A DNA stretch of 50,052 bases from Chara braunii (GCA_003427395.1 BFEA01000637.1:35790-85841); one strand, 5' to 3'; positions 31,640 through 44,560 are shown, counted from the stretch's first letter. Numbers and translations: made by a program. Notes: a model not told the origin generated them from the sequence alone.

Positions 31640-32280
31640 CGTCATGTACTAACAAGCCCGCGGGTCTCTCTGTGCTGCAGGTCGCTGGCGGGAAGTCCAG
31701 CTATGGCGCCTAGGTAAGTGCTCCGCTGCTGCAGGTATGGCCACTGCCTCTCTCCCTACCAACACCTCTACCTCTAGCGTAGTGTTGTGTCGCGCTGCTC
31801 CAGCAGCATGTGACCCAAGAAGTGAGCAACTCGAACTGTGTGGGTGCACTGGTCTGGCCCAGCTATCTATAGCGCTGGTCCTGGCTTGTGGGCCCCTGGT
31901 CCTGGCCTAAAATGGCCTGCCTGGGTCCCTACCGGACGTCCAGGCCCTCCCTGCTGATGCAGCAGGGAGTGTTCGCTACTGGACGAAACTGAACCTGGCC
32001 CGAAAGGGCCTGGCCACGAATGGAGAAGGCCCAAAATGCGGCCATGGTCCGAACAGACCGAAGTCTGTTCGAACGCACTGCAAGTCCGAAACGACGCCTG
32101 AAACAGAGAAAAACGGAACAGCAAATAAATAAATAAATGTCGCCTCAAATTGAACCCTACGACCCAAAGACTCGACATGGGCCTCTAGGGCGCACGACTG
32201 AATGGTGTGCGGCCTGGGGGCCCGAGCAACCATCGGGCCCCCGAGACGGGCCTGTGTGCAGGCTCAGCATGTAATACCCC
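31640..32280 (-). mobile_element. Probable LTR downstream of element 2
   Basis: On the minus strand a purine tract GGAGGGGGG (32276-32284), like a polypurine tract, is followed by TATTACATGC and a GC-rich LTR-like sequence with CCTGGxC and GGCCT motifs, a TATA-like GCTATAGATAGC near 31865-31880, and CAGCAG-rich leader. Composition matches the LTR-like blocks at 12 kb and 49.7 kb. It lies beyond the 3' end of the element 2 integrase, so it may be its 3' LTR. Ends are uncertain. Confidence 0.45.
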
Positions 32281-32479
32281 CCCTCCTTATGAATACAAGC
32301 CGGGTTGAGGGCGAAGCTGACAATCCGATGGTTGGAGCACTTGAGTACGACGTGGAGCCGAAGGTGATGGCTTGCCTTGCTGTTTGTGTTCGTAACATCG
32401 TAGTCTGGAGTTCCACACGGGTCAACCAACGATCAGCCTTATGGCTACAATAGGAAAAGTGTACCAAGTACTCTTGTTG

Positions 32480-33230
32480 CCGTAGCGCCGCTGCGAAATG
32501 ATGTTGCCGACCTCCTGAAAACCAATCATTTTGGAAGGAGCTTGCGAGAGATATCTTGCTCGAGGCTGAATTCCACGGCGGAGACTTAAACTAGGTCACC
32601 TGCGCAGAACAGGCGAGTAAGACGTTGGTGATTGGATTGACAACTCATGCGTTGCTGCGTCTTCGACATCTGGTCCCGTGCCTTGACAAGGAACTCTTGC
32701 ATTTGTCGAATGAAGACAAGGTGGTTGTCGCTCTCGGTCACCCTTGGAACGATAGTGTCCAACGACGATGTGACCAGAAAGCCATGCTCAAACTCAAAGG
32801 GTGACATCCCGATAGTCGGCTGAATAGATGAGTTGTATGCCAACTCCATGTCCGGCAACCGCTCGACCCAATCCATTTGATCAGGGCGGATAAGAGTGCG
32901 AAGAAGAACCTGTGCGGTTTGATGTGCCCTTTCTGTCTAACCCTCGATCTGCAGGTGGCAAGCCAAACTCGGCTTGAGAGATGAGCCCCGTCGTTTGACG
33001 AGAGGCAACCAAAAGTTGGACATGACCTGAGTGTCGCGGTCGCAAACGGCCTCCTTGGGGTAACCCTTGGTGCGAATCCAACGACGTAAAGAGCCTTGGC
33101 TAACTCCGATGCCTTGGCATAATAGCGACAAGGCAAAAACATGGTGAACTTGGTGAGTCTATCAACCACCGTGAGAATCCCATCCATGTCGGTCTTGTGC
33201 TTAGGGAACGGTCCGGTGATGTCCATGGCA
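32480..33230 (-). pseudogene. Element 2 integrase core and C-terminus
   Basis: MDITGPFPKHKTDMDGILTV (first Asp), then, after a frameshift near 33120, WIRTKGYPKEAVCDRDTQVM (second Asp in DRD), a TAG (32937-32939) where the usual pattern has Gln before TERAHQ, then MDWVERLPDMELAYNSSIQP and MSPFEFEHGF. A GPY/F-like piece (SRKLLPKWFG) follows near 32520. The domain is recognisable but inactive. No clear chromodomain is visible. Confidence 0.82.
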
Positions 33231-33292
33231 ATCGATTCCTGTCATCCTAAAGGGACCGATAATCGATTCCTGTCGTCCTAAAGGGACCGATA
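33229..33292. repeat. 31-bp tandem duplication in element 2
   Basis: AATCGATTCCTGTC..CCTAAAGGGACCGAT occurs at 33230 and 33261 with one difference, between the integrase core and its zinc-binding domain. Confidence 0.9.
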
Positions 33293-33880
33293 ATGGTTGC
33301 AACTCGTGGAACGAACGATGATTGCAGGATTTGCAACGCTGACAAACCTCGCATGACTCGCAATAGCGCGTGGCGTCTCCGAGAAGGCCAGGCCACCAAA
33401 AACGCTTCGACGTTGGCCAGTCCTACGATTGAATCCGAATTGTCCAGTGGCGGGAGCGTCGTGGGACTCGCCAAGAAGCCGCATATGCAAGTGTGGATCA
33501 CTCGACACACAAAGAAGATTCTTCCTCATGAGTGGACACGTAGGTAGCCCTCTTTTATCCGGTAATGGAGAGGAGCAATTCGCGTACTTGTCACGAAACA
33601 TCGGGGTCGACTTGATAGTCGTGGATGAAGCTGTCTCGCAAGTCGTCGCTAATGTCAAACGTTGAGTAGACCGTGGTCCGACCGCCGCGAAAGAGCTTCC
33701 GCAAAACAATTTGACTTTCCTGGGATGTGATCGGGGAAGAAGTCAAACTGGTCGATGAAGGTCATCCAACGGACAATGGTACTATTGATTTCCACCGCTT
33801 AAGCGTGTGTACGAAGGTCAACAACTCCTTCCGTCCGTCGTCAATCGAGTGCACGACGGGCACCTTCTTGCTAAAGTACT
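33240..33880 (-). pseudogene. Element 2 RNase H end and integrase zinc-binding region
   Basis: Two overlapping minus frames (33510-33247 and 33709-33278) cover the stretch between RNase H and integrase core. Cys/His-rich pieces consistent with the H2C2 finger (for example HDAPATGQFGFNRRT and CQRCKS-like residues in another frame) are visible, but frames switch repeatedly. Identification relies on position between better domains. Confidence 0.5.
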
Positions 33881-34850
33881 CGACCTAGTGCCAATACGCA
33901 CCATCGTGTTGCTCGAGGACAACACCAATGTCATAGACGAATGCATCGGTAGTGGCGAGCATCGGCAAAAGCGGGTCATAAATGCGTAAAACCTCCGCGG
34001 ATAGCAAGGCGGCTTTCAGGGCCAAAGAAGAGGCTCCCGCATCGTCGTCGAAGTCAAACAGTCGGTCCTCGTATTGAAGTTTGGTCAAGTTAGCCGCAAT
34101 CTTAGAATAACTCTTAATGAAACGTTGGTAGTAGTCGTCAAAGTCCAATAAACGAGCAAACATCTGTAACGTTCCTCGATGCCGACCACTCTTGGATGAC
34201 TTTAATCTTGCCTGGCAACAGACTGATGCCCTTCGGTGCGACAAAATGGCCCAAGTACTGCAAGTCTTAACGTACGAACTCGCACTTATCGTGGTTGGCT
34301 TTGTACTCCACGCAACTGAGTGTCTCCAACATACGTCGAAAATGTTCGAGATGGTCCTCCAAGGTCCTGCTATAGATGAGGATGTCGTCCAAGTAGACCA
34401 GCACAAACCAGTCCAACATCGCACGAAACTCGTTGGTTATTGCCGCTTGAAAAGTCACCGGGGCATTGGTGAGGCCGAAAGGCATGACAAACCACTCAAA
34501 ATGTCCATACTGCGTCTTAAACACATATTTGTACCGATCTTGCGGCTGTATCGAGATTTGATAGCCCAACTTTAAGTCCAATTTGGAAAAGTACTTTGTG
34601 CCGCCCAATCGCTCAAGAAGATGGTATATATGAGGAAAAGGGCCCCCATTCTTGACGGCTTGCGCGTTGTGCTTGCGATAGTCAATGCACAAGCGAAGGG
34701 TCTTGTTCTTCTTTCGTACGAAGAGAGGCGGTGCACCGTATGATGAGCTACTAAGGCGGATCTAACGCTTATCCCATAAGTCATCGAGTTGTGCGTAGAC
34801 AACGACGAACTCTTCCTTGCTCATGCAATCGATGCACCACTTCGACGGCC
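33810..34850 (-). pseudogene. Element 2 reverse transcriptase and RNase H
   Basis: RT motifs on minus: SYGAPPLFVRKKNKTLRLCI (with TAG at 34762-34764 just upstream), KYFSKLDLKLGY (catalytic Asp), [29 protein letters not shown] (catalytic DD), KCEFVR then TAA (34267-34269), DLQYLGHFVAPKGI. After a frameshift come the thumb/connection (DDYYQRFIKSYSKIAANLTK) and RNase H start (LATTDAFVYDIGVVLEQ), then FSKKVP and a KELLTFVHTL-like segment. Family role: cDNA synthesis. Not functional here. Confidence 0.86.
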
Positions 34851-35157
34851 CGTCACCGGCCTCAAGGATGATCTAATGAGAAATCGGTCTATCTGGCACC
34901 ACACCAGTAAGAGACTCTAAGACATCGGCGAACTCGCTAAGCAATCGCACCACGCGGATGCCCGAAGACAAGTCCGTAGGTGAAGATTCGGTTGTTGTGA
35001 CAGTCCAAAGAAAACAAAGGTCGATCTCATCAGTCCGCTCGTAAGCACAAGTGGCCCGAAAAGACTTGGCCCTCACAACTTGGCACCGGATCGAACGGTG
35101 CGGAAGAAGAATAGTACACGGGACTTCAGCGCCAAAAGCGTCACGAATGATAAGTGT

Positions 35158-35439
35158 CTATCGATGGAAGTTAACCGTGTGGTCCGCACTCGCGAGCCAA
35201 GACATCCCCAAAATGATGTCAAAACTTGTGTCCAACACGTCAAACGTGACCGACTCGCATGCATGTGGTGCAAAATGAATCCGCACAACCTCAATATAGT
35301 GATCAAGAAGTTGTTGCGTCCGACCGTCCGCCATCTTGACCCCTGTAGGATGTGGCTTCCTTAGAACTTGTGCGCCAAGGCCGACCCTTTGTATAGAGGA
35401 CTGGCTCATAAAATTGTAAGTCGCGCCATTGTCCAGCAA
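35158..35439 (-). pseudogene. Element 2 aspartic protease
   Basis: MLDNGATYNFMSQ at the active site (D-N-G replaces the usual D-S/T-G) and DTSFDIILGMSWLASADHTV, the conserved hydrophobic-hydrophobic-Gly strand. About 94 codons, normal for a retropepsin core. The altered second residue suggests loss of activity. Confidence 0.8.
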
Positions 35440-36250
35440 AGCGCTGTAGGACGCTTACCAACTTGGATGCAGACATAAAGGAATAGTGCGTTGTTGTCGA
35501 CATACAACTGCATGCGAAACTCGCGGGCCACCTTAGAGATGTACGCAAGGAGGTCCCCCACCACGACTTCGTCATCCGTCGGCGAAGTTGGTGGGGCATA
35601 GAAGGACAAATACATGTGCAAATGAATGCATAGTGTTGCACATTGCGGTCCCGGTAAGCAACTTGTGGAAGGGAGAGGAAGCCATGCAAAGTTCTCGAGT
35701 GACAACGGGTCCAAAACCTTCACGTTGAACTCGCGTGTCGAATCCCTTGAAGAACCACTTGAAGACGACGAAATGGCGCCGCTACCGGACGGAGAGGAAA
35801 CCACGCACACACCTTGTCCTTTGAGCTGCAGAACCCAGCAGTCGAATGAGCCGAGCAGCAAAGTCCTCGAAAGAATGAAGAAGAGCACTCACAATTTCGA
35901 CATGTACCTCGGAACTAAGGGAGGTTGCTCATGAAGCAACCGGTTCCGAAGGCGTCGAGAGTGCAACCGTATCACCCTCGACGGTTCTCACTTACCCAAA
36001 TGGGGCCTTCCCTTGGCTTTCGCAGGACAGTTTGTGGGGTCGTGTGCATAGCTTTTCCACGACAAACAATATCAGTACATGGAGCGGATCTTGTAGACGC
36101 CATCCGGGATGCCATAATGGAGCCAAGGTTTTTAAGTTGTTGTTCCGGTCTCGGGGGATGAAGATGTGTTTGTCTTTGATTTGTCACGTCCTCGGCCCTT
36201 GGTTGGGCAACCACCATCCCGGGCAGATGCTAACATATCTCCCTCGTCTG
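35400..36250 (-). pseudogene. Element 2 gag/nucleocapsid remnant
   Basis: Frames 35888-35406 and 36217-35972 are broken. In one frame near 36005-36070 there is CLSWKSYAHDPTNCPAKAKG, a CCHC knuckle with the second Cys changed to Trp, preceded by TGA at 36072-36074. The stretch 35440-35900 shows no domain I recognise and links knuckle to protease. Confidence 0.5.
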
Positions 36251-36579
36251 ATGAAGCAGACTTGTTGCTTGGACTAGTCGGCGTTGTTGTTGCAACCACG
36301 GCCACTTTCGGTCGATGTTGATCTCTGCTCGGGCCTGCGGAAGACGAACGACCAGCATTGTGGGTGTGTTCATCATGATCATCTGCGAGGGCTTGTTGAA
36401 AAGTAACTCACTCGTGGTGAGCGTCTCCACGACCTACGTCAACGGATTTTGCAATGTCGGGCACGACCTCGTAATGAAGTAGTGTTTGATTCTCATGAAG
36501 TTGATCGGTAGGTTTGGAGCTCGGCGATCCAACTGTAGGGGGTGGATGGGCAGGGGCGTGGGTCCGATGGTGGTGGGGG

Positions 36580-36617
36580 CTGTCTCTTATACACATCTAG
36601 ATGTGTATAAGAGACAG
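36580..36617. other. Nextera mate-pair junction (artefact)
   Basis: CTGTCTCTTATACACATCT followed by its exact reverse complement. Unlike the first junction there is no flanking duplication, so left and right sequences may come from different genomic places: element 2 on the left, a G-rich unrelated stretch on the right. Confidence 0.98.
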
Positions 36618-38205
<1,588 letters not shown>

Positions 38206-38377
38206 TCGTCACAAACAGAACTGCCCGGTAAACCGTAGGCAGAGAGAGAGAAGAGGACAACAAACGAGGGGTTGTGACAAACTGTTTCGTCGGAGTTTCA
38301 CTGACTCGTCAGGAGGCTGAACCCTCAACAGTCTGCAGAATCCCCTCACTGATTACACTGTAAATGATAATCTACCT
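38206..38377 (+). mobile_element. Family C repeat, copy 1
   Basis: Starts CGTCACAAACAGAACTGCCC right after a TA tract and ends GTAAATGATAATCTACC. It matches the copy at 38635 with only about three differences over roughly 172 bp. The first 80 bp also occur, inverted, at 4590-4668. Confidence 0.85.
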
Positions 38378-38634
38378 TAACCAAAATCAAAGTAGACTAT
38401 CACTCACCCACACCAGATGGAAAACTCTACAGACTCTCGATTCACACCCCATCACAAGCCAACAAAACATCCACGAAACAAAGAAAGGTCTGTCACAGCC
38501 AAAAAATACACTCCAGATATGCCGCTGGCACTAGAGGCACAGCATGGCCGCCTAGTAACGGCCCCGACCACTGCCGCTCGACCTGACCGGAAAAAACCGA
38601 AGCAGGAAGCTAGCTAAGTCGTAGCATATATCGT
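38378..38634 (+). other. Spacer between the two family C copies
   Basis: About 250 bp with a 66-codon frame (38417-38617; Lys/Pro/His-rich, ending RPDRKKPKQEAS). No domain recognised. Together with the flanking direct repeats it could be the interior of a short element. Confidence 0.4.
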
Positions 38635-38806
38635 CACAAACAGAACTGCCCGGTAAACCGTAGGCAGAGAGAGAGAAGAGGACAACAAACGAGGGGCTGT
38701 GACAAACTGTTTCGTCGGAGTTTCACCGACTCGTCAGGAGGCTGAACCCTAAACAGTCTGCAGAATCCCCTCACTGATTACACTGTAAATGATAATCTAC
38801 CATATA
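38635..38806 (+). mobile_element. Family C repeat, copy 2
   Basis: Preceded by ATATAT and followed directly by a TA tract, i.e. TA-bounded at both ends, like the family C pieces at 4.6 and 6.6 kb. Confidence 0.85.
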
Positions 38807-38944
<138 letters not shown>

Positions 38945-39065
38945 TCTATGCCTAATCAAAGCTCAACTCCTACTTGCTCTATCGTCCCCCCCTCCAAAAC
39001 GCCCCCTCTATGTTTTGCAATCCCATGTTTCTTTGAACACAACGATGGTTGGGTGTGGTGAAAAG

Positions 39066-40180
39066 AGAAGGTGTGAGGTGACTGGCTATGGCGGATAGGC
39101 AATGGAGGTGAAGGAAGAAGAAGGTGTGAGGTGGTTGGCTATGGTGGATGAGTGATTGAGGTGGAGGAATAAGAAGGTGTGAGGTGTTTGGCTATGGTGG
39201 ATGGGTGATGGAGGTGGAGGAAGAAGAAGGTGTTAGGTGGTTGGCTCTGGCGGATCGGTGATAGATGTCGAGGATGAAAAAGTCATGAGGTGGTTGGCTA
39301 TAGTGGATGAGTGATGGGGGTAGAGCATGAAAAATGTGTGAGGTGGTTGGCTATGGTGGATGAGTGATGGAGGTGGAGGAAGAAGAAGGTGTGAGGTGGT
39401 TGGCTATGGAGGATGGGTGATGAAGGTGGAGGAGGAAGAACGTGTGAGGAGGTTGGCTATGGTGGATGGCTCATGGAGGTGAAGAAAGGAGAAGGCGTGA
39501 GGTGGTTGGCTATGGTGGATGGGTGATGGAGGTGGAGGAAGGAGAAGATGTGAGGTGGTTGGCTATGTCGGATAAGTGATGGAGGTGTGATGGGGTTGGC
39601 TATGGTGGATGGGTGATGGAGGTGGAGGAAGAAGAAGGTGTGAGGTGGTTGGCTATGGTGGATGAGTGACGGAGGTGGAAGATGAAGAAGGTGTGAGGTG
39701 GTNNNNNNNNNNNNNNNNNNNNNNNNNNNNNNNNNNNNNNNNNNNNNNNNNNNNNNNNNNNNNNNNNNNNNNNNNNNATGGAGGTGGAGGAAGAAGAAGG
39801 TGTGAGGTGGTTGGCTATGGCGGATGGGTGACGGAGGTGGAGGAAGAAGAAGGTGTGAGGTGGTTGGCTATGTTGCAGAAGTGATGGAAGTGGATGAAGG
39901 AAAAGGTGTGAGGCCGTTGACTATGGTGGATGGGTGATGGATGTGGAGGAAGAAGAAGGTGTGAGGTGGTTGGTTATGGTGGATGAATGCTGTAGGTGGA
40001 GGAAGAATAAGGTGTGAGGTGGTTGGCCATGGCAGATCAATGATGGAGGTGGAGAAAGAAGAAGGTGTGAGGTGGTTGGCTATGGTGGATGGGCGATGAA
40101 GGTGTAGGAGAAGAAGGTGTGAGGTGGTTGGCAATGGTGGATGAGTGGCGGAGGTGGAGGAAAAAGAATGTGCGAGGTAA
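39066..40180. repeat. 53-bp minisatellite, about 20 copies
   Basis: Unit contains GAGGTGGTTGGCTATGGTGG then ATGGGTGATGGAGGTGGAGG and AAGAAGAAGGTGT; the start-to-start distance is 53 bp (for example 39128 and 39181). About 12 copies precede the N gap and 7 follow it. 53 is not divisible by 3, so it is not a coding repeat. The Gly/Val/Glu-rich and His/Pro/Ser-rich frames over it are artefacts. Confidence 0.95.
39703..39777. other. Assembly gap (75 N) within the minisatellite
   Basis: Run of N flanked by minisatellite units; true copy number is unknown. Confidence 1.
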
Positions 40181-40194
40181 TCAACTATGTTTTT

Positions 40195-40609
40195 TTTCGA
40201 CTTCTAAGTATTGTTCCCGTCCGTCTGGTGTCATTCCAAGGTCCGAATTCTTTGAAAATTTCAGATTTCCAAAAACTCGGACTTTGCAAAATACTCAGAT
40301 ATGCAGAAACTCTAATTTGCGAAAAAGTCACATTTTGCAGAAAACTCAGATTTTGCAGATTTGCAGATTTTTCCATCATTGGAGAGGTGAAAGAATCAGA
40401 TCTTGGTTTGCTGCCCTAAACGACGTCAACTGAGTCTGTAACTTCTCAGACCATCTGTACCTACCCTAGAGATATCCCTCTTAAGTTTGGGTCTCATTCT
40501 GCCACTGTTTGCCCCTACTTGCCCATTTTGGGCTCTGCCCTTAGCTCTGAGCGAACAGTTCGAGGAAGTCCATTTTCTGTTTTTGCCGGAAATGGACTCA
40601 GGTGGACCA
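40195..40609. other. Spacer with CAGA/TTTGCA-rich quasi-repeat
   Basis: 40250-40375 is built of short related phrases (TTTGCAAAATACTCAGATAT, TTTGCAGAAAACTCAGATTT, TTTGCAGATTTGCAGATTTT), a loose 20-bp periodicity. The remainder is plain sequence without a gene. Confidence 0.5.
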
Positions 40610-40905
40610 CACTACCAAGTGGAAGATAGACGAAAAGCATGAGAAAAGCTTGACAATGCACATGCACATGACTAGTGGAAGCACCCAAGAATGAAGTTGA
40701 ACACTACCAAGAGGAAGTTTGAACGAAAACATAAAAGAAATTTGACAAGGTACATGTGCATGACTAGTGAAAGCTCCCAAAAGTAAAGCGAGACGCTGCC
40801 ATGTAGCAGTATGAACGAACACATGAAAGAAACTTGACAAGGCACAACTTTAAAGAAAAGGTGACAAAACACATGCACAAGGCTAGCAGAAGCAAAAAAA
40901 AAAGT
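40610..40905. repeat. 92-bp tandem satellite
   Basis: Units start at 40610, 40702 and 40794, exactly 92 bp apart (CACTACCAAGTGGAAG, CACTACCAAGAGGAAG, CGCTGCCATGTAGCAG), with shared ACATGCACATGACTAGTG-type cores. A fourth, truncated unit leads into the next array. Confidence 0.88.
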
Positions 40906-41290
40906 AATGATTTACATGGGAGTGGAGAAATGAACAAAACAAGAGAGAAGGGAATTCACTACACTTGAGTAAGCAAGATTCAAAGTAGCGATTTACACCC
41001 AAGTGGAAGATTGAGCAAAACTTGGAAGAAAAGATAATAAAACATATGCACAAGGCTAGTTGAAGCAACAACCAAAGTGACGATTTACATGGGATGGAGA
41101 AATGGATAAAACAAGGGAGAGTGAAACTCACTACACTAGGAGAAGCAAGATTCAAAGCAACGATTTACACCCAAGTGAAAGATTGAGCAAAACTTGGAAG
41201 AAAAAATGACAAAATATATGCACAAGGTTAGTTGAAGCGAGAACCAAAGTGACGATTTACAAGGGAGTGGAGAAATGGACTAAATGGAGA
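40906..41290. repeat. Dimeric satellite, about 173-bp higher-order unit
   Basis: GATTTACA occurs at 40909, 40990, 41082, 41162 and 41254, giving spacings 81, 92, 80 and 92. Thus an ~81-bp A monomer (GATTTACATGGGAGTGGAGA) alternates with a 92-bp B monomer (GATTTACACCCAAGTGGAAG). The B monomer shares ATGCACAAGGCTAG with the preceding 92-bp array, so both derive from one ancestor. Confidence 0.88.
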
Positions 41291-41339
41291 CAATCTCTAG
41301 CGAGGGAGCTACTACCTACTCTTCCCGTACTTGGGATTT

Positions 41340-41489
41340 TTGTTATGGAGAGAAGGGAGGACGAGGGAGAGTGAAGAGGACAAAGGGGAGAAGGAGAAGA
41401 AAAAGGGAAAAGGGGAAAGGAAGAAGTAAAGGAAAAAGATGGAGAAGAGGAGGAAGAAAAAGAGAGTAGAGGAAGAAGAAGAAGAAGAA

Positions 41490-41532
<43 letters not shown>

Positions 41533-41545
41533 GGGAGCACATTCT
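41340..41545. repeat. Purine tract with (GAA)n
   Basis: About 200 bp of plus-strand purine ending in an AAG repeat (41475-41530). Long Leu-, Ser- and Phe-rich frames on minus are artefacts. Confidence 0.93.
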
Positions 41546-43839
41546 CCTTTTCCCACTCTTGAGATGTCAATCTTGATGAAGTTTTCTCTTTGTTTCTACA
41601 CTTGTCCTCTTGCTATGACTTCCTTCTTCTTCAAGCCCCTCATCCTCCCTTCCGCAGTCTCTCTCTGGCTATGGCAAACACCTATTACTAAGGCTATGGA
41701 GTCCTCCCCTCTAGGAAGGCTAAGGGGACTCTTTCTAGTCTTCCTCTCTTCCTCACGACCTGAGGGTTATGGTGGATCACTCCCCTATGCCAGCACATGA
41801 CCTGCTCGTTGAATGCGTACAATTCGACTTTTCTCATTGTATGTTCGCGATATTCGAAGGCCACGAAGTGGGAGAGCTTGGAGGAGCTGATAAGAAACCC
41901 GAGAAAAGCCGGCCTGTGGGAGCCTTTAGCTCGTCCAGCCTCTGTAGCCCTTTCCACTAGCCTACAGTCTCCCCCAAGCTCCCATACTGGCAACGGTTCC
42001 CCTCCTCTTACTCCGGTTGAGTCTAGTGCTCTCTTGAACTCATTTGACCAGCATGTGCTTGCCTCATGCAAATGTTTACGGCGGACTGCTTCCTCAACTT
42101 AAATAGGCTGGGTACAACACTTCCGCCAACCCTTGGGCCTCTGCCCAAGGTGAGCTGAGGTACCCCCAAGGCTTCCTTCCACTAATGGACCTATCTGGAT
42201 GCATTAGGGCCGTATTTTGGTGAAGTACATGCAGTCCGAGTGGTTGGCACCATCTCGGGATACCTTTGTGGCCATCCTATCCCTCATTTTCATCTTCAGT
42301 TGTCGCCCTATGGTTCCCAATATTTAAGGGGCAGCCTCGGTTGAAAAGAAAAGACATTGTGGGCATGTTCTTCGATTTTCTCTCGTCCTACCTCAATTTG
42401 GGTAGGTCGAGGTACCTCCTTGCACGTCGGAGCATTTGCTGCCTTGACTCTGGCTGAGATCCAAAACCATAATTAATCCGAGCTACCCACAAGTGATCCT
42501 TGCTTCAGATTTGAGCCCCATGGCTCTCCTTTTATATTTCGGGTGCATCTGGTCTTAGTCTTTCGCCAAATGCATTATTCTGTCTTTTTCTATTTTTTGT
42601 TTCATTCCATTTTGGACAATCAACTCATTCCGGAGTTGGCTATTTCAGTGGTCAAAAAAAAAAAAAACGGCCATATCGTCTCTCCCATAGATCTGAATAT
42701 GTCCCAAAATAAAATCGGCACTCTCATTTATTTTTTCTCTCATTTTTTCCTTTTTAATTTAGATTTTGTCGAGATATTGCCCTAAGGGCCTTATCTCCTC
42801 ACTCCGGATTGACCTCAACTAAATTCGGAGTGATGAGGTCACAATAGGGACCTATCTGTCCCAACTATGTCAGTCCCAACTAGCTGACAATTTTCTCTTC
42901 ACCTTTTTTTCCCCCTTTGTCTCATTCTTCCTCCTTTTTCTCTCTTTTTTCTTTTGTTTTCTTTTATTTCTGTTGTAAGTGTCAAGCAACTATAGACTCT
43001 ATTTCTAGGTCATGAATCTTGATCTTGATCTCGATCTAGGTAAAGTTGCTGCCCATTTTTTCTCGGATTACAATAATGATACCCCCATACTTATGGGGGC
43101 TCCATTTTCTCTTCGTTAGCTTCAATTTGCGGCCCTCATTGTTCCATTTTTTTTCTTGGCAGCCTTTTTTGCTGCATAGAGTCTCTCAAGGCTCTATTTT
43201 CTTTTGCTTGCCTGGTCCGAGATATCTCAGACTGCGGTATGACCCTCCTTCCTCATTTTTTTTTTTTTTTGCCTCCGAAACCTTCTCTCCTTGGACCTAC
43301 TAGTGTTTGGCCTAGTAGTGCTAATATTTTCCACCGCTACATCCTCATCTTGACAGTGCATCTTGCTTTGATTGTCCATTCCTCATTTTTCCACAATTTC
43401 CCTGGGATAACTCGATTCCCCGTCACTCATCCCACACTGGTCCCGTCGGTTGTCCCGCCAACATAGGTCCTTATTATTGATTATTTTTATTTGAGCCCAT
43501 CTAGTCCCCGACATTATTCCCCGCGTTGTCTCATTTTTATTTGGGACCCCCTACTCCCCGTCAGTCCCAATCTCCCCTTCCCATGTTTCTCAAGTGTGTC
43601 GAATATTGTCGGCCGCTAGTTCTCCGTCTGACGGTTACCATTTACCGTCTCGACTTGCTACATGCTTGAGACACATTTCCCTAGTGCCTTGAGTGTATTA
43701 AGGCTTACTTTTCCGTTGGCCTAGGCACCCCCTTGCAGTCTATTAATTCTCAGAGTGCAACGGTGGCCATTTTCCTAGTCTCATTGCCCCCAAACTTGCC
43801 CCAAACTAAAACAAAATGGAGCGACACATTTCCACGTGT

Positions 43840-44215
43840 ATCCAAAGTCAATACTGACTCTGGATGTACTTGAAACATGTGTTTGCTTTTTTTTTTACAT
43901 TTTGTGATCCGTTGCATTACAACCTACTTCCCTCTTGATTTTTCTTGATTTTTTATAGAAAATCAAGAAAAAATAAATCAAGAAAAAATAAAGCATTTGG
44001 TAACCGTTTCATCCTAGGATGAATCCAGTCACAAAATATATCTAGAACATGTGTTTTTTTTTTTTTCCCTAGGTGCTCGTCTTTGTCCGTTTGTGAGCTG
44101 ACATCCTCTAGGGTTTTAGTTTAGGGTTTATTGCATCTGAACCCCCTTTTTCCCCAACCTCTGTGCCCAATTCACCCCCGGGTGAATTTGGTTACAAGAT
44201 GTACCTAAAACATGT
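43840..44215. repeat. Three diverged repeats, each hairpin plus ACATGTG
   Basis: ACATGTGTTT at 43875, 44048 and 44210 is preceded each time by a related stretch (GGATGTACTTGAA, AAATATATCTAGA, AGATGTACCTAAA) and, upstream of that, by a strong inverted repeat whose sequence differs between copies: ATCCA.AGTCA/TGACT.TGGAT, TTCATCCTAGGATGAA and TTCACCC/GGGTGAA. Confidence 0.65.
43933..43992. repeat. A/T inverted repeat
   Basis: CTTGATTTTTCTTGATTTTT (43934) faces AAAATCAAGAAAAAATAAATC (from 43960) around TATAG; it can form a long A/T hairpin. Confidence 0.7.
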
Positions 44216-44524
44216 GTTTTCCTTGACCTCTAAGTATCCGTATTTTATCGTTTTTGTCCCTACCTCATCTAGATTTGATGCAGTCCTGTTCAAGGCACCT
44301 AGACCTCCTTTGTGGAGGGGCAAGCTGAGCATCATGTGGCGGCTTGCCCTTTTTCCACTCCCACTTTCTCCTACCTCTCCCATTCTCCCTCTAGGCCTTT
44401 TTCTCCTTACCCTTGCCGACCGTTTTATTCCGGATCACACCAGAACCTCATTTTTCAGGTTCATTGTACCCGGGCACTCCAAAACTAAGACCCTTGTTAT
44501 CCTTTGTACCCCCCTTGGGTTGCT

Positions 44525-44560
44525 TCTCAATTTCAAGGCCTAGAAGCCTCGAAATTGAGA
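44525..44560. repeat. Perfect 10-bp stem hairpin with inner stem
   Basis: TCTCAATTTC (44525-44534) pairs with GAAATTGAGA (44551-44560); inner AGGC pairs with GCCT; 6-nt loop. No T-run typical of a simple terminator follows. Confidence 0.8.

Larger units (their letters stand above)
32480..36579 (-). mobile_element. Element 2: Ty3/gypsy element, heavily decayed
   Basis: Minus-strand order zinc knuckle, protease, RT, RNase H, integrase. It is distinct in sequence from elements 1 and 3. In-frame stops and frameshifts are frequent. The 5' side is cut by a Nextera junction at 36580-36617, so its 5' LTR and most of gag are missing from this scaffold or wrongly joined. Confidence 0.82.

Noticed and set aside
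39066-40180. CRISPR-like array
   Set aside because: Units are contiguous 53-mers with no unique spacers; an ordinary eukaryotic minisatellite.
44110-44135. Telomere-like TAGGGTTTTAGTTTAGGGTT
   Set aside because: Only two imperfect units; too short to be an interstitial telomere.
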